Assembly: GCA_019054805.1 (NCBI GenBank)
Contig: JAHQIY010000012.1
Coordinates: 1,798,001-1,862,000 of the forward strand
Origin: Brachionus manjavacas
Taxonomy: Eukaryota; Rotifera; Eurotatoria; Ploima; Brachionidae
Length of the DNA stretch: 64,000 nucleotides
Reading direction: 5' to 3'
Part shown: one piece after another, positions 12,701-23,437 of the stretch
How the letters are laid out: the number at the start of each line of letters is the position of its first letter
Position numbering within the stretch: position 1 is the stretch's first letter
Position numbers and translations under genes: made by a program
Notes under the pieces: generated by a model
What the model saw: the letters and a program-made list of their open reading frames with translations, nothing else
Databases searched by the model: none
Told to the model about the DNA's origin: nothing

Positions 12701-15139
12701 TTTTTTAAAATTTATTTTCTACAATTAAAAATTAAATCACAATATAAGATTTTTCTCAATTTTGAACGTTTTTTATAATTTTTTAAATTTATATTTTTTT
12801 TATTCAAAAATGACTTAAATTTAAATTATTAATAAAAGAAATTTAAAAATATTATCTGAAACTTGATAGAAAGGCCGAAAAATATGATCAAAAAAAATTC
12901 TCTGTATTACGTACCATTTTTTATATACGTTAACGAACCTAAAAATGTGGTACCTTGGACTGTTCTTAAAGCATAAAAATTGCCTAGAATAAAATTATTT
13001 CTTTCAAATGCTTATTTAGCCATACTCAACCTAAGAGATAAACTAATATTTATTTAAACTTTCATTAAATTTGATTAGTTAATGTTATGTAATTTTTTAT
13101 TTTATTTTTTAATTGAGAGAGAAATTTACATCGAATCCATCAAATTTTTTTAAAATTACCCAATTCCTATTTTATTTTTTATTTATTGATACTTATCTTT
13201 TTTAAATGACATTTTATATTAAAAAATAAAATTTTTTTTAATACAATGTGCCTTAATTTTATATCTGAGAATTGAAAGTAAAAAATTTTATAGAAATTTA
13301 TTTTTTTTAATCTGAATATTTTTTATTAATAAGTATAATAAATTTGATTTCAAATTATCTCTTACTTAAATGATGTTTTAAATTAAGATACGTTGTAATT
13401 CAAGGCTAAATTGACTCTTGTTATTTATTAACTACAAATTTAATAAAAACTATCACAAATTGAATTAAAAAATAACAATTTTATTATAACAATATCTAAT
13501 TTAAACGTTATGTAATTTTTTACAATAAAAATTATAATTATTAAAATTATTAGATACAAAAATATTTAAAAAAATTTAATTATTATTTGAACAATTTAAT
13601 TAAAAAAATACGGATAATTGCAATTATTTTTTAAATTTTCTTTAGTTGTTTTGTCGACGGTAAAACTTGTGTTTCTTCTTGAATTGACATCTTTATCTGC
13701 TTCAAAACCAACTGCTAAGTTTTGCAAAACATCTGATGGCTATTTTTCAAGCGCTGATTTAGTTTTTCTTTATGCGCTCCTTTCTCTATATATTAAAAAG
13801 ACAAATAGGATTTTTCATACCAATACTACTGAAGTTCATGAGTTTAAGTCTAAATGAGAATCGAATAATGTGATTTCCAATTTTTTTTTTAATATTCATT
13901 TTGAGTTAAATTCAAATTTTTTGTTCCAATTTTATTTATGTAATAAATGTTTGCATTTAAATAAGATTTTGTCAAACAAAACTTAAGGTCTTAATTAAAA
14001 AACATAATAAAATTTATATAAATATTTAGTTGGATCTATTTTGGATTATTGTTTCCTCTATCTATACTCTTTTTCAGAAACAGAATATAAAAAGAATATA
14101 AGTAATTCAAACTTTAAATTTTTATATATTTTTTTTATAATATTTAGTTATCTATATCAAACAAAAGCTCTTTCAGATAAAAAAAAATCTATTTTCAATT
14201 CACAAAATATTTAGTTTTTAATAAAGAGTCATTTTTGAAAAATAGCTATCAATAAATTAAAGAAGGAGATTTTTTTTAAATTGGTTGATAATTCACAGGC
14301 AATTTATTTTTTGTAAATTTTTAAGAAAATAAATAAAATAAAATTTAAAAAATATTGAAAAATATTTTTAATATATCGATTGAATTTCAATTAAATACAA
14401 TTTATTTACAATTTGAAGAAAAATTTTGATTTATTTCTTTAAGGATTATGTTCCAAGTTTAGACGATATTCTAAGGTCCAGACGAGCTACAACGTCCATT
14501 AATGAAATCGAAATGGTCATTAAAAATGTTCCATTTCGGTTTGTAGACGTTGGAGGTCAGCGAACTCAGCGACAAAAATGGCAACAGTGCTTCTCCGATG
14601 TGACAGCCATACTTTTTTTAGCCTCTTGTAGTGAATTTGATGAATGTCTTCGCGAAGATGGAACAACAAATCGACTGGAAGAGTCATGCAAAATATTTGA
14701 AACTTTGGTCAATTATAAATATTTGCAAGATGTTGAGTTTATACTTTTTCTAAACAAATATGATTTACTTAAGGATAAGATTAAAACATCTAACATTAAA
14801 TTATATTGTAATGATTTTTATGGAAATCCCAACTCATTAATAGATGTTGAAGATTATTTAGTCAAGAAATTTTCCAATTTAAAACATAAAGAAGATATTT
14901 ACGAGAAAAAAATTAATCATTTTGACAGACGTCACGTGGACGACTTTGACTCGATTGGGTACGATGACAGGCTCAGAATAGCTCAAAGTATTGATCATCG
15001 TTTAAGCCATAAAATGGAGGAAAAAACAATTTATTCACATTTTACCACTGCCATTGATACAAACAACATCAAGACCATATTTGAAATGGTTCGTTTGATG
15101 ATATTCGAAAAAAATTGTAAAGCAATTATGTTGACTTGA
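9751..15139 (+). CDS. Heterotrimeric G-protein alpha subunit, G12/13 class
   Basis: Two exons, 9751-10353 and 14444-15139, join in phase 0 across a 4.1-kb intron to give 432 residues. ATG 9751 is the first in-frame ATG after a possible acceptor near 9715. The N-terminus carries CKCC, a likely palmitoylation site. G1 is GAGESGKS at 50-57. The switch I region reads RSRRATTSI with the GTPase arginine. G3/switch II is FVDVGGQRTQRQKW near 234-247; its RQKW is typical of G12/13. G4 is NKYD at 305-308 and G5 is TTAIDT at 402-407. The C-terminus is AIMLT. G12/13 proteins couple receptors to RhoGEFs at the plasma membrane. A charged insertion of about 40 residues (about 350-395) lies before the G5 block and makes the protein longer than the usual 355-380 residues. 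Confidence 0.95.
10354..14443 (+). other. Large intron of the G-alpha gene
   Basis: The intron begins GTAATT at 10354 and ends TTTCTTTAAG at 14443. It is strongly A/T-rich. Apart from the antisense patch near 11095-11270 listed separately and a GC-richer patch at 12235-12420, nothing structured was seen. Open frames at 11318-11600 and 13618-13857 look like low-complexity chance ORFs. Confidence 0.8.
11095..11270 (-). other. Exon-like open stretch, antisense inside the G-alpha intron
   Basis: Reading the minus strand from about 11265, after a TTTTTAG acceptor-like site, gives AILRGHQGCFCDSIRDMMFD, then EQYLDNLECDNVCIDEKSEF, then a stop near 11100. Its composition is protein-like and unlike the surrounding A/T-rich sequence. 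No family is recognised and no partner exon was found. It may be a remnant of a mobile element or a retained exon of a lost gene. Confidence 0.3.
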
Positions 15140-15850
15140 TTTTTTTGTCAGAGCTTTTTTTACCCGAGCGAGAATCAAACTAAATTCATATTTTTTTAAT
15201 TTTTTCTTAATAAATTAAATTATATTATTAAAATAAAAAACTTAATTTTTTTTTATTTTTTGATTGATCCTGATCTATTAAAAAATTTTAAAGAGAAAAA
15301 GAAGACAATTAATTCAATTAAAAGAACGATTGAACGATTGAGTTTTTTATCTAAAAATTATATAAATTCTCAATGATCTATATATCAATTTAGTAAAAAA
15401 AATTGAATCATTTAATATTTACACATAATTATCTAAGGACCATCCATAAGGAAGTAATACGTAACCGAAGAAAACTCATTAGAAGAAAAAATTCTAAAAT
15501 TAAATTTTAGAAGAAAAATTCCAAACTTTTCAAGACAACCTTAGCTATCATTTTAAAAAAATTCAAAAAAAAATTGAACATCTAAATTTTAAGTTAAACG
15601 CCTCATGAATATTTTCCTATTTTTGACATTTTTAACACCTAAGCCTCCATAAAATCCACAACTTTTATGAGTAAATTTTAATTTTCACCTCTTTAACATC
15701 TCCGAAATTGAGCTATTATGACGAATCAGTCCGTCAGGTATCAAAGTAGAAAACAAAGAGTCTTCCAAAGTGAAAAGTTATCCGATTCGAAAGAAGTGAA
15801 GAAAGTTTACCTCTAAGATCTGTATTTTGACGACTCCTTTTTACCAAATT
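15140..15850. other. Downstream region of the G-alpha gene, no gene seen
   Basis: AT-rich sequence with AATAAA-like motifs shortly after the stop codon (TTAATAAATTAAATT near 15208). A moderately GC-rich patch from about 15420 may be old LINE sequence belonging to the fragment that follows, but no motif can be read. Confidence 0.4.
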
Positions 15851-15859
15851 AGAAGAAAA

Positions 15860-16130
15860 TGCAAATTTATATTCTTTTAAGAACCAACACTATGGGAAAT
15901 AAATGGAAAATTCACTAACAGACATTGAGCGAGACATCAAGATTTACTTTAGGAATGACTTTAAATGGAACCATCAATCATCTCATGAAGCGAACAAAGC
16001 AAACGTTGTTCTTGGTCAACTTAAACATATTTTCAAGTCCTGGTCATTTAAAACCTAAAGAAAAGACAACTTGAAAATTTCTTGACTAAGAGTAGTTACC
16101 CACTGAAATAATAAATGCGAAGTCGTTCAT
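15860..16130 (+). pseudogene. LINE remnant (post-palm region)
   Basis: The frame from 15904 reads MENSLTDIERDIKIYFRNDF and then KWNHQSSHEANKANVVLGQL and KHIFKSWSFKT. This matches the ERDLGV...DLKWN...ANKAN..LG.LKR.F block found after the RT palm of CR1-type LINEs. The open frame ends at a stop near 16057 and no catalytic domain is present. Confidence 0.75.
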
Positions 16131-16741
16131 ATGTCTTCATATGCAAGTTGGATAGTCACAAAGAGTGAAAAAAAAATAAGATTTATTAAAAAAATTTAGT
16201 TCCCTTGAATACTTGATTGATCTTGAGCTTATCTTGATTTTTCCTCAAATTTGACTCAATTTCATTCGGCGGAAAAATAATTTACTTTTAATTCTTAATT
16301 AATTTTTTAGTAAATCAGCAATATTTTTAATTATTTTTCTTTTTTAATTTTAGTGTTGAGTTATTTTAAATCAACTATCTAAATAAAAAGTAATCATACT
16401 TTCAAATTTTCTTTGGTGATACCAATAAAGACCATCATTTAATAAAAAAATATCTTATTAAAACTCAACGCTCAAATAAATAAGCAAATATTCTAAAAAA
16501 CTAAAGTGAGATAACAAAATCAAAAGCCATTATACTAAAAAGAATGAAAAAGGATGAATTTAAATTTATGGTTCAAATAATATTAAAGTGAAAGGTAAAT
16601 ATCATTAGTAATACCTCAGTGACAAAAGGCTTATATTTTCAAAGCTATCTAATTTTTTTATTTATGTATCTAATAAAATATTAATTGATATTTTTTTTAC
16701 AGTATCTAATTATTATTTTTTGTTCCTTTGGGTGAAAATAG
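16131..16741. other. AT-rich spacer, no gene seen
   Basis: A/T-rich sequence with no motif. It ends in a TTTTTTTTACAG acceptor-like tract near 16700 that precedes the AT-hook exon candidate. Confidence 0.35.
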
Positions 16742-17065
16742 GAAACGCGGTAAACCAGTAACAACAAAAAAAGCTTTAATGATTCAACCAACCGAGTTAC
16801 AAGTAAGAGATTACGTGCGAAATCAAAAGAAATTACCAGAGGCTCTTGTAAATTCAATTTGAGTCAAGTTGATGTGATGGAAGAAATTGAGGCTCAAGAA
16901 GCAGAAATGGAAATTCAAAATGAAGTTGAAGTTGAAAACAATTTTAATGAAAATTCAGCTCAGTCTGAGATTTCAAAAAAGAAAAGAGGAAGACCCACTG
17001 GATCAAAAAACAAGCCGAAATCAATTCAAGATCAACCTCAAAACAAAAGAACAAAAAAAGATTAA
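16742..17065 (+). pseudogene. AT-hook-like exon or element fragment in two overlapping frames
   Basis: From 16742 one frame reads NRKRGKPVTTKKALMIQPTE and on to ALVNSI, then a stop at 16860. The frame shifted by -1 continues from 16859 as LSQVDVMEEIEAQEAEMEIQ and then KKKRGRPTGSKNKPK, ending at 17065. KRGKP and KRGRPTGSK are AT-hook-type minor-groove binding motifs, and the stretch between them is acidic. The two frames together look like one protein tail broken by a single-base change, or read through a shift at ATTTGA. The gene cannot be named. A copia-type or other element origin is possible. Confidence 0.45.
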
Positions 17066-17488
17066 TTTTTTTCTTTTTCTTAATTTTTCTTCCTTTTTGT
17101 AATAGATACAACAACAAAAAAATTTTGATACTTAGATAAAATAATTAGATACTAAAAAAAATTTATTCACTATATTTAGATAGCTTATTATTGAGAATTA
17201 ATATTTTTGCACAATATTTTTAGTAAAAATTCCACAGAAATAGTAATAAACCCATAAATATATAAAAAAACAATAATATTAATTTTGTGTCAATTTTTTT
17301 ATTACAAAATAATATAAATAGTAAGAATACCGAATAAAAATTAATTTATCCATTTAATCAATTAAAAAAAATATTTTTAGTAAAAAAATTTAAAAAAATG
17401 ATCAAAAAATTTAATTTTTTTTCTTAGTACAACCATTTGTGCAATAAAAACCTCTTTTTTTCTTATTATTTAGTTATAATAAAAAAAG

Positions 17489-18016
17489 AATTAGATCAGG
17501 CCTGTATAATTAACCTAAAAAATTAATTCATTATCATTAGCATTAATAAGACAATTTTTATTTGCATTTTCATTATCATTAAATAAATTTTATTTTCAAT
17601 GCATTAAATTAACGCATTGCTTCAAATGTTAATGCATTAAAATTTTGCATTAAAAAATTCAAAAAACGAATTTCATAATTTATTCAGTTAAAAAAATCTA
17701 TGTCTATTTAATTCTTATAAAAAAAAATTTTTTCTTTTCAAATCTTTAGAAAAAATAATTTCTTTATAAAAATAATTTAATAATTGATCGTACGATATAT
17801 TTAGAAAGTCTTATTATACTATTTCTTAGACTTTTTTTATATATTAATTAAAAATTTAATTCAAATTTCATTGTAATTATTGTATTTTAATAAATTAATT
17901 CATTATCATTAATCTATTTTTTTACTTTAATTCATTAATTAATCATTAAAAAAAAAAATGACAATTTAATGCATTTTCTGCATTATCATTAACAATTATA
18001 CAGGCCTGAATTAGAT
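17489..18016. mobile_element. hAT-type MITE with 8-bp target duplication
   Basis: The element spans 17497-18008 (512 bp). It begins CAGGCCTGTATAATT and ends with the exact inverse AATTATACAGGCCTG. Both sides are flanked by AATTAGAT (17489-17496 and 18009-18016), an 8-bp target duplication as made by hAT transposases. The CAG...CTG termini also fit hAT. The interior is A/T-rich, full of CATTA and ATGCATTAA motifs, and has no ORF, so it is non-autonomous. Confidence 0.9.
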
Positions 18017-18667
18017 ACAATGGAAAAATAACATTCGTAACAAAATGTCATCAAATTCCTAGGGGCCAAAACTATTGAAAAGACATTAAAATAATGAAGA
18101 AAAATCAGATAGATCAACAAAAATTTTTATAGATTTTCAAAATTTAGAGTATAATCAAGGATCAATCAAACTCCTGCTATTAGACGTATAGACAAATTTC
18201 ACAAGATTTACTATAATTTTGACGTATATACAAGTTTTTTCTTTAATTGTTAATTTTATCAACTGTTAAAAAGGCAAAACTTTAAAAGAAAAGGGTAAAA
18301 ACTGATTGATTTAAGTCTTGTCCACTATTATTTTTTGCATTGTAATGGAAACAGTTTTCAATTTATAAATATTTGCAAGATTAAATTGATAAAAAAATTA
18401 AATTTTTATTTTCACTTGGTTTCGAGTAAAACAAATTATTTTTAAAAAATTTTTTAGTAAATAATACTTTAAAAAAATAAATTTGTTAAATTAATTAATT
18501 CTTTGTTAATGTTGTATGGAAAACAATATCTATTTTGTTTTTAATTTTCTTTATTTTTTTCATAAGAAATTGAAAAATTGCAGGTTTATTTTCCTATTAT
18601 GTAGTCAACGTGACTTGAAAATAAATAATTTAAATTTTTTTGAATCAATTATTTCAAATAATAAACC
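18017..18667. other. AT-rich spacer
   Basis: No gene seen. The ORF at 18516-18698 is low-complexity (FLYFFHKKLKN) and overlaps the diverged 3' flank of the ARF duplication. Confidence 0.4.
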
Positions 18668-18867
18668 TAGGACCATACACAAATTACATTTAGATTAAAA
18701 ATCCCATTGAACATAAAATTAATTAGTACCTTTTTATGCGATTTGAAAAATTGGATATTTGATGGACTTAAATTATTTCTTTATTTAAAAAAATGCAGCC
18801 AAATCTTAATAATAATAAAAATTAGAAAAAAATATTCACAACATTAAGATTTTTTGCTAGAGAAATT

Positions 18868-19434
18868 TCATTTTTGATTTTCTTTGACCATTTTACCCAT
18901 TTGTTCCATAGCTTCATAAATACCCTCTCCAGTCAAAGCACAAGCGCTCTGTATGAACCATTTATTTTGATTTTTGGACAGCTTTTCAAGATTCAGTCTT
19001 TGAACCAGTTCGGAGCATGAAATGGCATTGGGAAGATCTTGTTTATTGGCGATAACAACCACAGGCACACCACGCATCGAATCATCTTCTAGAATGCCAT
19101 GAAGTTCTTCGGCAGCCTCATGCACTCGTTCACCATCACTACTATCAATTATAAAAAAAAGACCATCTGTATTTTGGTAATAGTGCTTCCATAATCTTCT
19201 GATTTTTTCTTGACCACCAACGTCCCATACAGTAAAGCTTACTCCTTTACAAGGTGATACTGTTTCCACGTTGAAGCCAATAGTTGGTATCGAGCATATA
19301 TTTTCGTTTAGTTTTACTTTATAAAGAATGGTTGTTTTTCCAGCATTATCTAGGCCTAAAAGCAATATTCTACTGGGGTTACCTTCATTCCAGTTTGAGA
19401 ACAACTCGATCAACTTCGAAAAATAAAGTCCCAT
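18868..19434 (-). CDS. ARF-family small GTPase, copy A
   Basis: This single-exon, 188-residue protein has the whole ARF layout. Gly2 (MGLYFSK) is the myristoylation site, followed by the N-terminal amphipathic helix. The P-loop is GLDNAGKT at 27-34. The switch I threonine is Thr51 in [10 protein letters not shown]. Switch II is [12 protein letters not shown] with Gln75. The base-recognition motifs are NKQD at 130-133 and SAC at 163-165. ARFs recruit coats and lipid enzymes to Golgi and endosomal membranes. The protein is identical, residue for residue, to the copy at 29738-30304 on the opposite strand. The absence of introns may point to an origin by retrocopy. It was duplicated together with its promoter. 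Confidence 0.96.
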   Translation of the reverse strand: MGLYFSKLIELFSNWNEGNPSRILLLGLDNAGKTTILYKVKLNENICSIPTIGFNVETVSPCKGVSFTVWDVGGQEKIRRLWKHYYQNTDGLFFIIDSSDGERVHEAAEELHGILEDDSMRGVPVVVIANKQDLPNAISCSELVQRLNLEKLSKNQNKWFIQSACALTGEGIYEAMEQMGKMVKENQK

Positions 19435-19818
19435 TTTAGCTTTTGATTTGATGTATTTGTGTTCATTTTTAATCCAACTAAAAAAGGTATTTATAATTAA
19501 TATTAATTTTGATGTGTTCTAAAATACGTGTTTTTGAAAATTATTTTCTCAAACTTAATTTTGAACACGCTGGAAATTTTTACATTCAGAAAAGAAAATT
19601 ATGAATATATTTAAATTTCTTATTTTTACGCAAAATTTCGTCAAGCTAGTCATTTGAACATAATAAGTCATAAATAATTATGAGAAAATTTCTACCTTTG
19701 GTTGCAATTAAAAAAAATACTTTTTATTGAGAAATTAAAATATTCCAAATTATGCTGGCTAAAATCTATTAGATACATCTTTTAAATTTCGATAATTAAT
19801 TAAAAACTTTGAAAACAA

Positions 19819-19842
19819 ATGGGGGTTTCGAATAAAGCCTGA
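19819..19842 (+). pseudogene. Truncated start of the divergent ARF-like partner gene
   Basis: At the place where the right arm has the start of the chimeric ARF-like gene, this arm has ATG and then seven codons reading MGVSNKA before a stop. The partner gene at 29353 begins MGVLNSK. The duplication therefore ends inside the first codons of the partner gene, leaving only its start here. Confidence 0.75.
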
Positions 19843-19869
19843 GGAACAAATTAAAAGAAAAAAAAATTA

Positions 19870-20500
19870 CGTAGTTTTTCGTTCTTCTTTATTATTCAGC
19901 ATTTGGAAATATGTCATACCAGTAGAATCCCCTTTTAATTTCTTCCTAAGTCTTTTTCTATCAGTATTTAAGTCTTACTGATAGTCTCTGCTGATACCAC
20001 TTGGGCTAACAGTTGTTTTCCTAATTACAAAGTCAATCGGAATAAGGGTTAGAGTGGAAGTGAGTACACAGTCTTACTTGACTCTTAAACACACCTCGTA
20101 GAGTTTTATCAAGTTAACTTTTTTCTTTGGAAGACTATAAGATCTTAATATGGTCTACAAGATTTCTCTGTTTATGCTGTCTTTCTTGAAGTTAAAGAAT
20201 TGCACGAACAATGACTTTTTCATTCCAGACTTTGCACCACCTCTGAATTCAGGAAGTCACATACACTGGTTTTAATCTGACATTAATCGGTTAAGTGAAT
20301 TTTTAAAAACCAGCGTAGTAGCTTTATGTTTCAAACATTTTGCTGACATACCAAGTTTCATCTTTACAAATGTGTTTCGCAGTTAGAGTCGTCTTTAATG
20401 ATTATCCAATTATGAATTTGTTTAAGCTTACAGGTGGAATTCACTCAACAAAACAATGTTAGTTGCAAAAAAGAAAAGCAGCGACTTAGCCAAATAGGGA
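19870..20500 (-). pseudogene. Strongly decayed LINE reverse-transcriptase remnant
   Basis: Minus-strand frames contain scattered blocks such as RSYSLPKKKVNLIKLYEVCL, resembling the I..LP.K.INLIK.LYE segment of RT, and GISRDYQ near the expected TGVRQG position. Frameshifts and stops are frequent. The stretch is clearly richer in G/C than its surroundings. The identification is tentative. Confidence 0.4.
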
Positions 20501-20809
20501 CTGAGGGGTGCTCAAGTTCGCCTATCCAAAAAATGAGCCTCTCTTTAAAAAAGTTCTATTTACCAAAAATAGTCATAATTTTTATGTTTCAATAATAAAA
20601 TTTTGATTTTCTTGATATACTTGTTTTTGTATTTTATTACTAATAATTATAAAGTTTTTTAGTAAATTCCACCTAATTAAATTTAATTTTCTGAAAAAAA
20701 ATTTCTACGTCGAATTTCTACCTCTTCACTTCTTCTTCCTCAAAAAATTAAATAAAATTTTTAATAACTTTAATATTAGTTTCTTTTCATTCAAAAGTTA
20801 TCTTTCAAT

Positions 20810-21195
20810 CTTTTAAAATTTTTTGTCATAGTGAATTTTTATTCTAAATTTGTGAAAAAATTTGATTAGGATCTTAAATGAATTTAAAGTTAAAGAAGAA
20901 GACCAACAAAACCTTGTGAATGTCTCTATATGAAATATCTAAATTTAATTTTTTAACAAATACATCAATAGAAGACTTATTTTTTTTACAATTGTTGTAC
21001 TGGAAAAACAATCTTCGCCATGTTAAAAGATTTCTATATTATAGATATATTTGTGAAAAAATTTAAATTTAGGTATTTCATATAGAGACATTGAAAAGGT
21101 TTTTTTGGTCTTCTTCTTTAACTTTAAATTTATTTAAGACCCTAGTCAATTTTTTTCATAAATAAAAATTCAAAAAAACAAAAAAATTTTAAGCC
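20810..21195. mobile_element. Foldback (long inverted repeat) element
   Basis: The left arm at about 20810-20965 and the right arm at about 21045-21195 are imperfect inverse copies of about 150 bases. Shared core segments include TTTAAAGTTAAAGAAGAAGA and ATGTCTCTATATGAAATA on the left, with their complements on the right. The short centre has no ORF. The right arm ends where the target-site-like repeat of the following Mutator-like element begins. Exact ends and a target duplication could not be fixed. Confidence 0.75.
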
Positions 21196-21539
21196 TTTCC
21201 TTATAGGGAATATTATTTCAGCACAATCAATTTCTGATTAAAACAATGAAAAAAACATTAAACACAATTCGATTTCTTCTCAGAACAAAAAATTATATTT
21301 AAAAAAAAACATTTAACACAAAAAAATTGTGTTTGAAAATAATTCTTAAAGGAAATTTTTTTTCAACACAAAATTTTTTCAAATAAAATAAATTTTTTTT
21401 TAATTTTAAATTTTATATAATTATTTTTATAAGTGGAAAATAAGTAAATAAAGTATATTTCGAAGCTTAAATAAAAGAACTTAAAAAAATTAGTCTCTAA
21501 AAAACCATTTTTCCGCATTTTTTGCTCTACCTCTTTTAG

Positions 21540-23051
21540 GTTTATTGACAAATTGGTCCTTTTTTTAAACAGTTCTTTTAAAGCCAATAAATGTGCACAA
21601 TATCCTATTTTAGTGATAAACTTGCACGAACATTTCTTACTGTAAAGGTTAACTTTATAACAGTTCTTGAATAAATAAGTTCATGAATAAATTTTTTTTA
21701 AATTTTTTTTAACAAGCCATTTTTTTACCCAGTTTAATGCAACACTTTGAAGGCTTAGGCACCACGGAAAAAATTTTTGAATCAATTGAATAGTACTTAA
21801 TTATTTCCATGCTTTTAATTAAAAAAGTATGAACGCTCAATTTTCTCCTGTAAGTAAAGTCACGCTTTATGTTGCATTGAAAGATTCGATAGTTAGTACA
21901 AACATATCCAGGGGGAGAAGAGTAAGCCTTCCATGCTGTCCAAAGAGATTTTTCTTAAATAAAAACTTAAATTAATACTTATTTTTTTTAAATAAACAAT
22001 TATAGTCTTACTAGAAGCCCACGAATTAAAGAAATATCTGATAAATTCAGGACAATCATTATATAAAGCACTTACAAATTGCTTATAAAATTTTTTAAAA
22101 TGATCCGACGAAGTTGTCATATGAAGTCTATGAAAAAATTTTTTAAACATTGGTTTCAATAAATCATTGGGAATATCTAATTTGTTTTTTTTACAATTAA
22201 GCACCACATGAAAATAGCACATCAATATGTTAACTGAAGAAAAATCTTCTTTAGCAGCATTATATGATGCCAACCAAGCGTCCTGAACAATATTCTCTGG
22301 CTCAAAAATTATATCCAAGCTATTTGCAATCTCTTTTAGTCCATTATAAAAGTGTAAATAATCAACTTCTTTCTCATGACTGCTCATGAATACAGAAAGC
22401 TATAGGATGAAATTTTTGTTCCATATCTGTCTTACCAAAAACAATTAATACAAATTTATTTTTTATCAATTTGTATGTGCCATCAATATGAAAAGCGCCT
22501 GGTACACTACTGTCTAAATTAGTCAACAATTTTAATGAAGTAATACATATATTTAGGTGATTATCATCAGATCCATCACCCAAAATGAAACAAAATTTTT
22601 ATAGTTAATTGAATTTGTTCTAGTATTTGTGCCTGTTTTAGAATTTGTTTCACTACTAGAATCTAAAAAATTATCAGAGTCGATGTTTTTAGTCGCAGTT
22701 GTTTTTGAAGAATTAGTCTTAATCGAATAAGACATTTCTAACATTGATTCAGATTTATTTTTGATAGAGTTTTTAGGACTTGAGTTAGTGCTTGAGGTTT
22801 TGTGACTGGAACTAGGGCTAAAGGATTTGTGACTGGAATTAGTGCATGAGTTGTCGAAACTGAGATTTTGACTAGATATTTTTGGACTGGGATTTGGACT
22901 AACATCTTTTTTTTTTGATTTTTTGTTGTTGATGGCAAAGGGTCAGCATCCTCTAATGAGTTGTCAGCAACCTTTGCGATCTTCTTATTACCCCTTTTTT
23001 TTGGTTTATCCTGGGTTAAGTAAACAATTTGTTTATTATTTCTTAAATTCA
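21540..23051 (-). pseudogene. MULE transposase with SWIM zinc finger, frameshifted
   Basis: The minus strand runs from MNLRNNKQIVYLTQDKPKKR near 23051 through a Ser/Thr-rich linker. The DDE core starts with FHIDGTYKLIKNKFVLIVFG (22583-22374). It continues SHEKEVDYLHFYNGLKEIA through NILMCYFHVVLNCKK (22387-21893). After what looks like an intron, the chain goes on as SLWTAWKAYSSPPGYVCTNY and FNATIKRDFTYRRKLS-like sequence, then stops. The C-terminal CSCKFITKIGYCAHLLAL is a SWIM finger (C-x-C...C-x-H). Frameshifts occur near 22850, 22570 and 22375, and a stop lies near 21720, so the copy is probably inactive. MULE transposases cut and paste DNA through a DDE nuclease. Confidence 0.85.
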
Positions 23052-23206
23052 TTTCTAAATAAAAACACCTTATTTTCAATTAGAAAAAAAATTGAAATTA
23101 ATTAATTAATTTCCCTCCATTTAGAGAATATATTCATTCAACTTTTTTTCAAAAATTTGGAAGCTCATTAAAAAGCATTTTTGTGTTTACTGTTTTTTTC
23201 AAAATT

Positions 23207-23341
23207 ATTTTCTGTGTTGAACGCATTTATTTTATTTATAAATTTTGTGTTAAAAGTATTTTTTCAAATTTTAATTTTTGTGCTGAACGCATTTATTCTT
23301 TTTTTAATTTTTGTGCTAAAAGTATTTTTTTCAAATTTTAA
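23207..23341. repeat. Tandem repeat of about 67 bases at the MULE end
   Basis: Two adjacent copies share TTTTGTGNTGAACGCATTTAT and a following GTGTTAAAAGT / GTGCTAAAAGT stretch. They form part of the subterminal region of the MULE and could be transposase binding sites. Confidence 0.65.
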
Positions 23342-23437
23342 CTTTTTTGTTGAGAAGAAATCATTTTGTGCTGAGCGTTTTGAAATTGTGTTGAACGGTT
23401 ATTTTTTTGTGTTGAAAAGGTAGACCCTTTCCTTATA

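Larger units (their letters stand above)
18668..19842 (-). repeat. Left arm of the inverted ARF duplication
   Basis: Bases 18840-19830 are the near-perfect reverse complement of 29340-30335. They cover the whole ARF coding sequence and the entire 384-bp upstream region. The spacing from the ARF ATG to the partner ATG is the same in both arms (385 bases). Beyond the coding 3' end the match continues to about 18668 only as scattered blocks (for example CCATCAAATATCCAATTTTT), so the downstream flank has diverged while the gene has not. Confidence 0.93.
21194..23437 (-). mobile_element. Mutator-like transposon (MULE) with candidate target duplication
   Basis: A transposase gene on the minus strand lies between ends rich in CAACACAA/CAGCACAA motifs on one side and their complements on the other. 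These include matched GATTTCTTCTCA blocks at about 21271 and 23353. The direct repeat CCTTTCCTTATA sits at 21194-21205 and 23426-23437, the size expected for a MULE target duplication (8-11 bp plus chance matches). The terminal inverted repeats are only weakly similar at the extreme ends. Confidence 0.75.

Noticed and set aside
13618-13857. 79-residue open frame in the G-alpha intron
   Set aside because: No family motif, A/T-driven composition and no splice sites; looks like chance.
23181-23423. 80-residue hydrophobic frame
   Set aside because: Translation of the tandem repeats at the MULE end, not a membrane protein.
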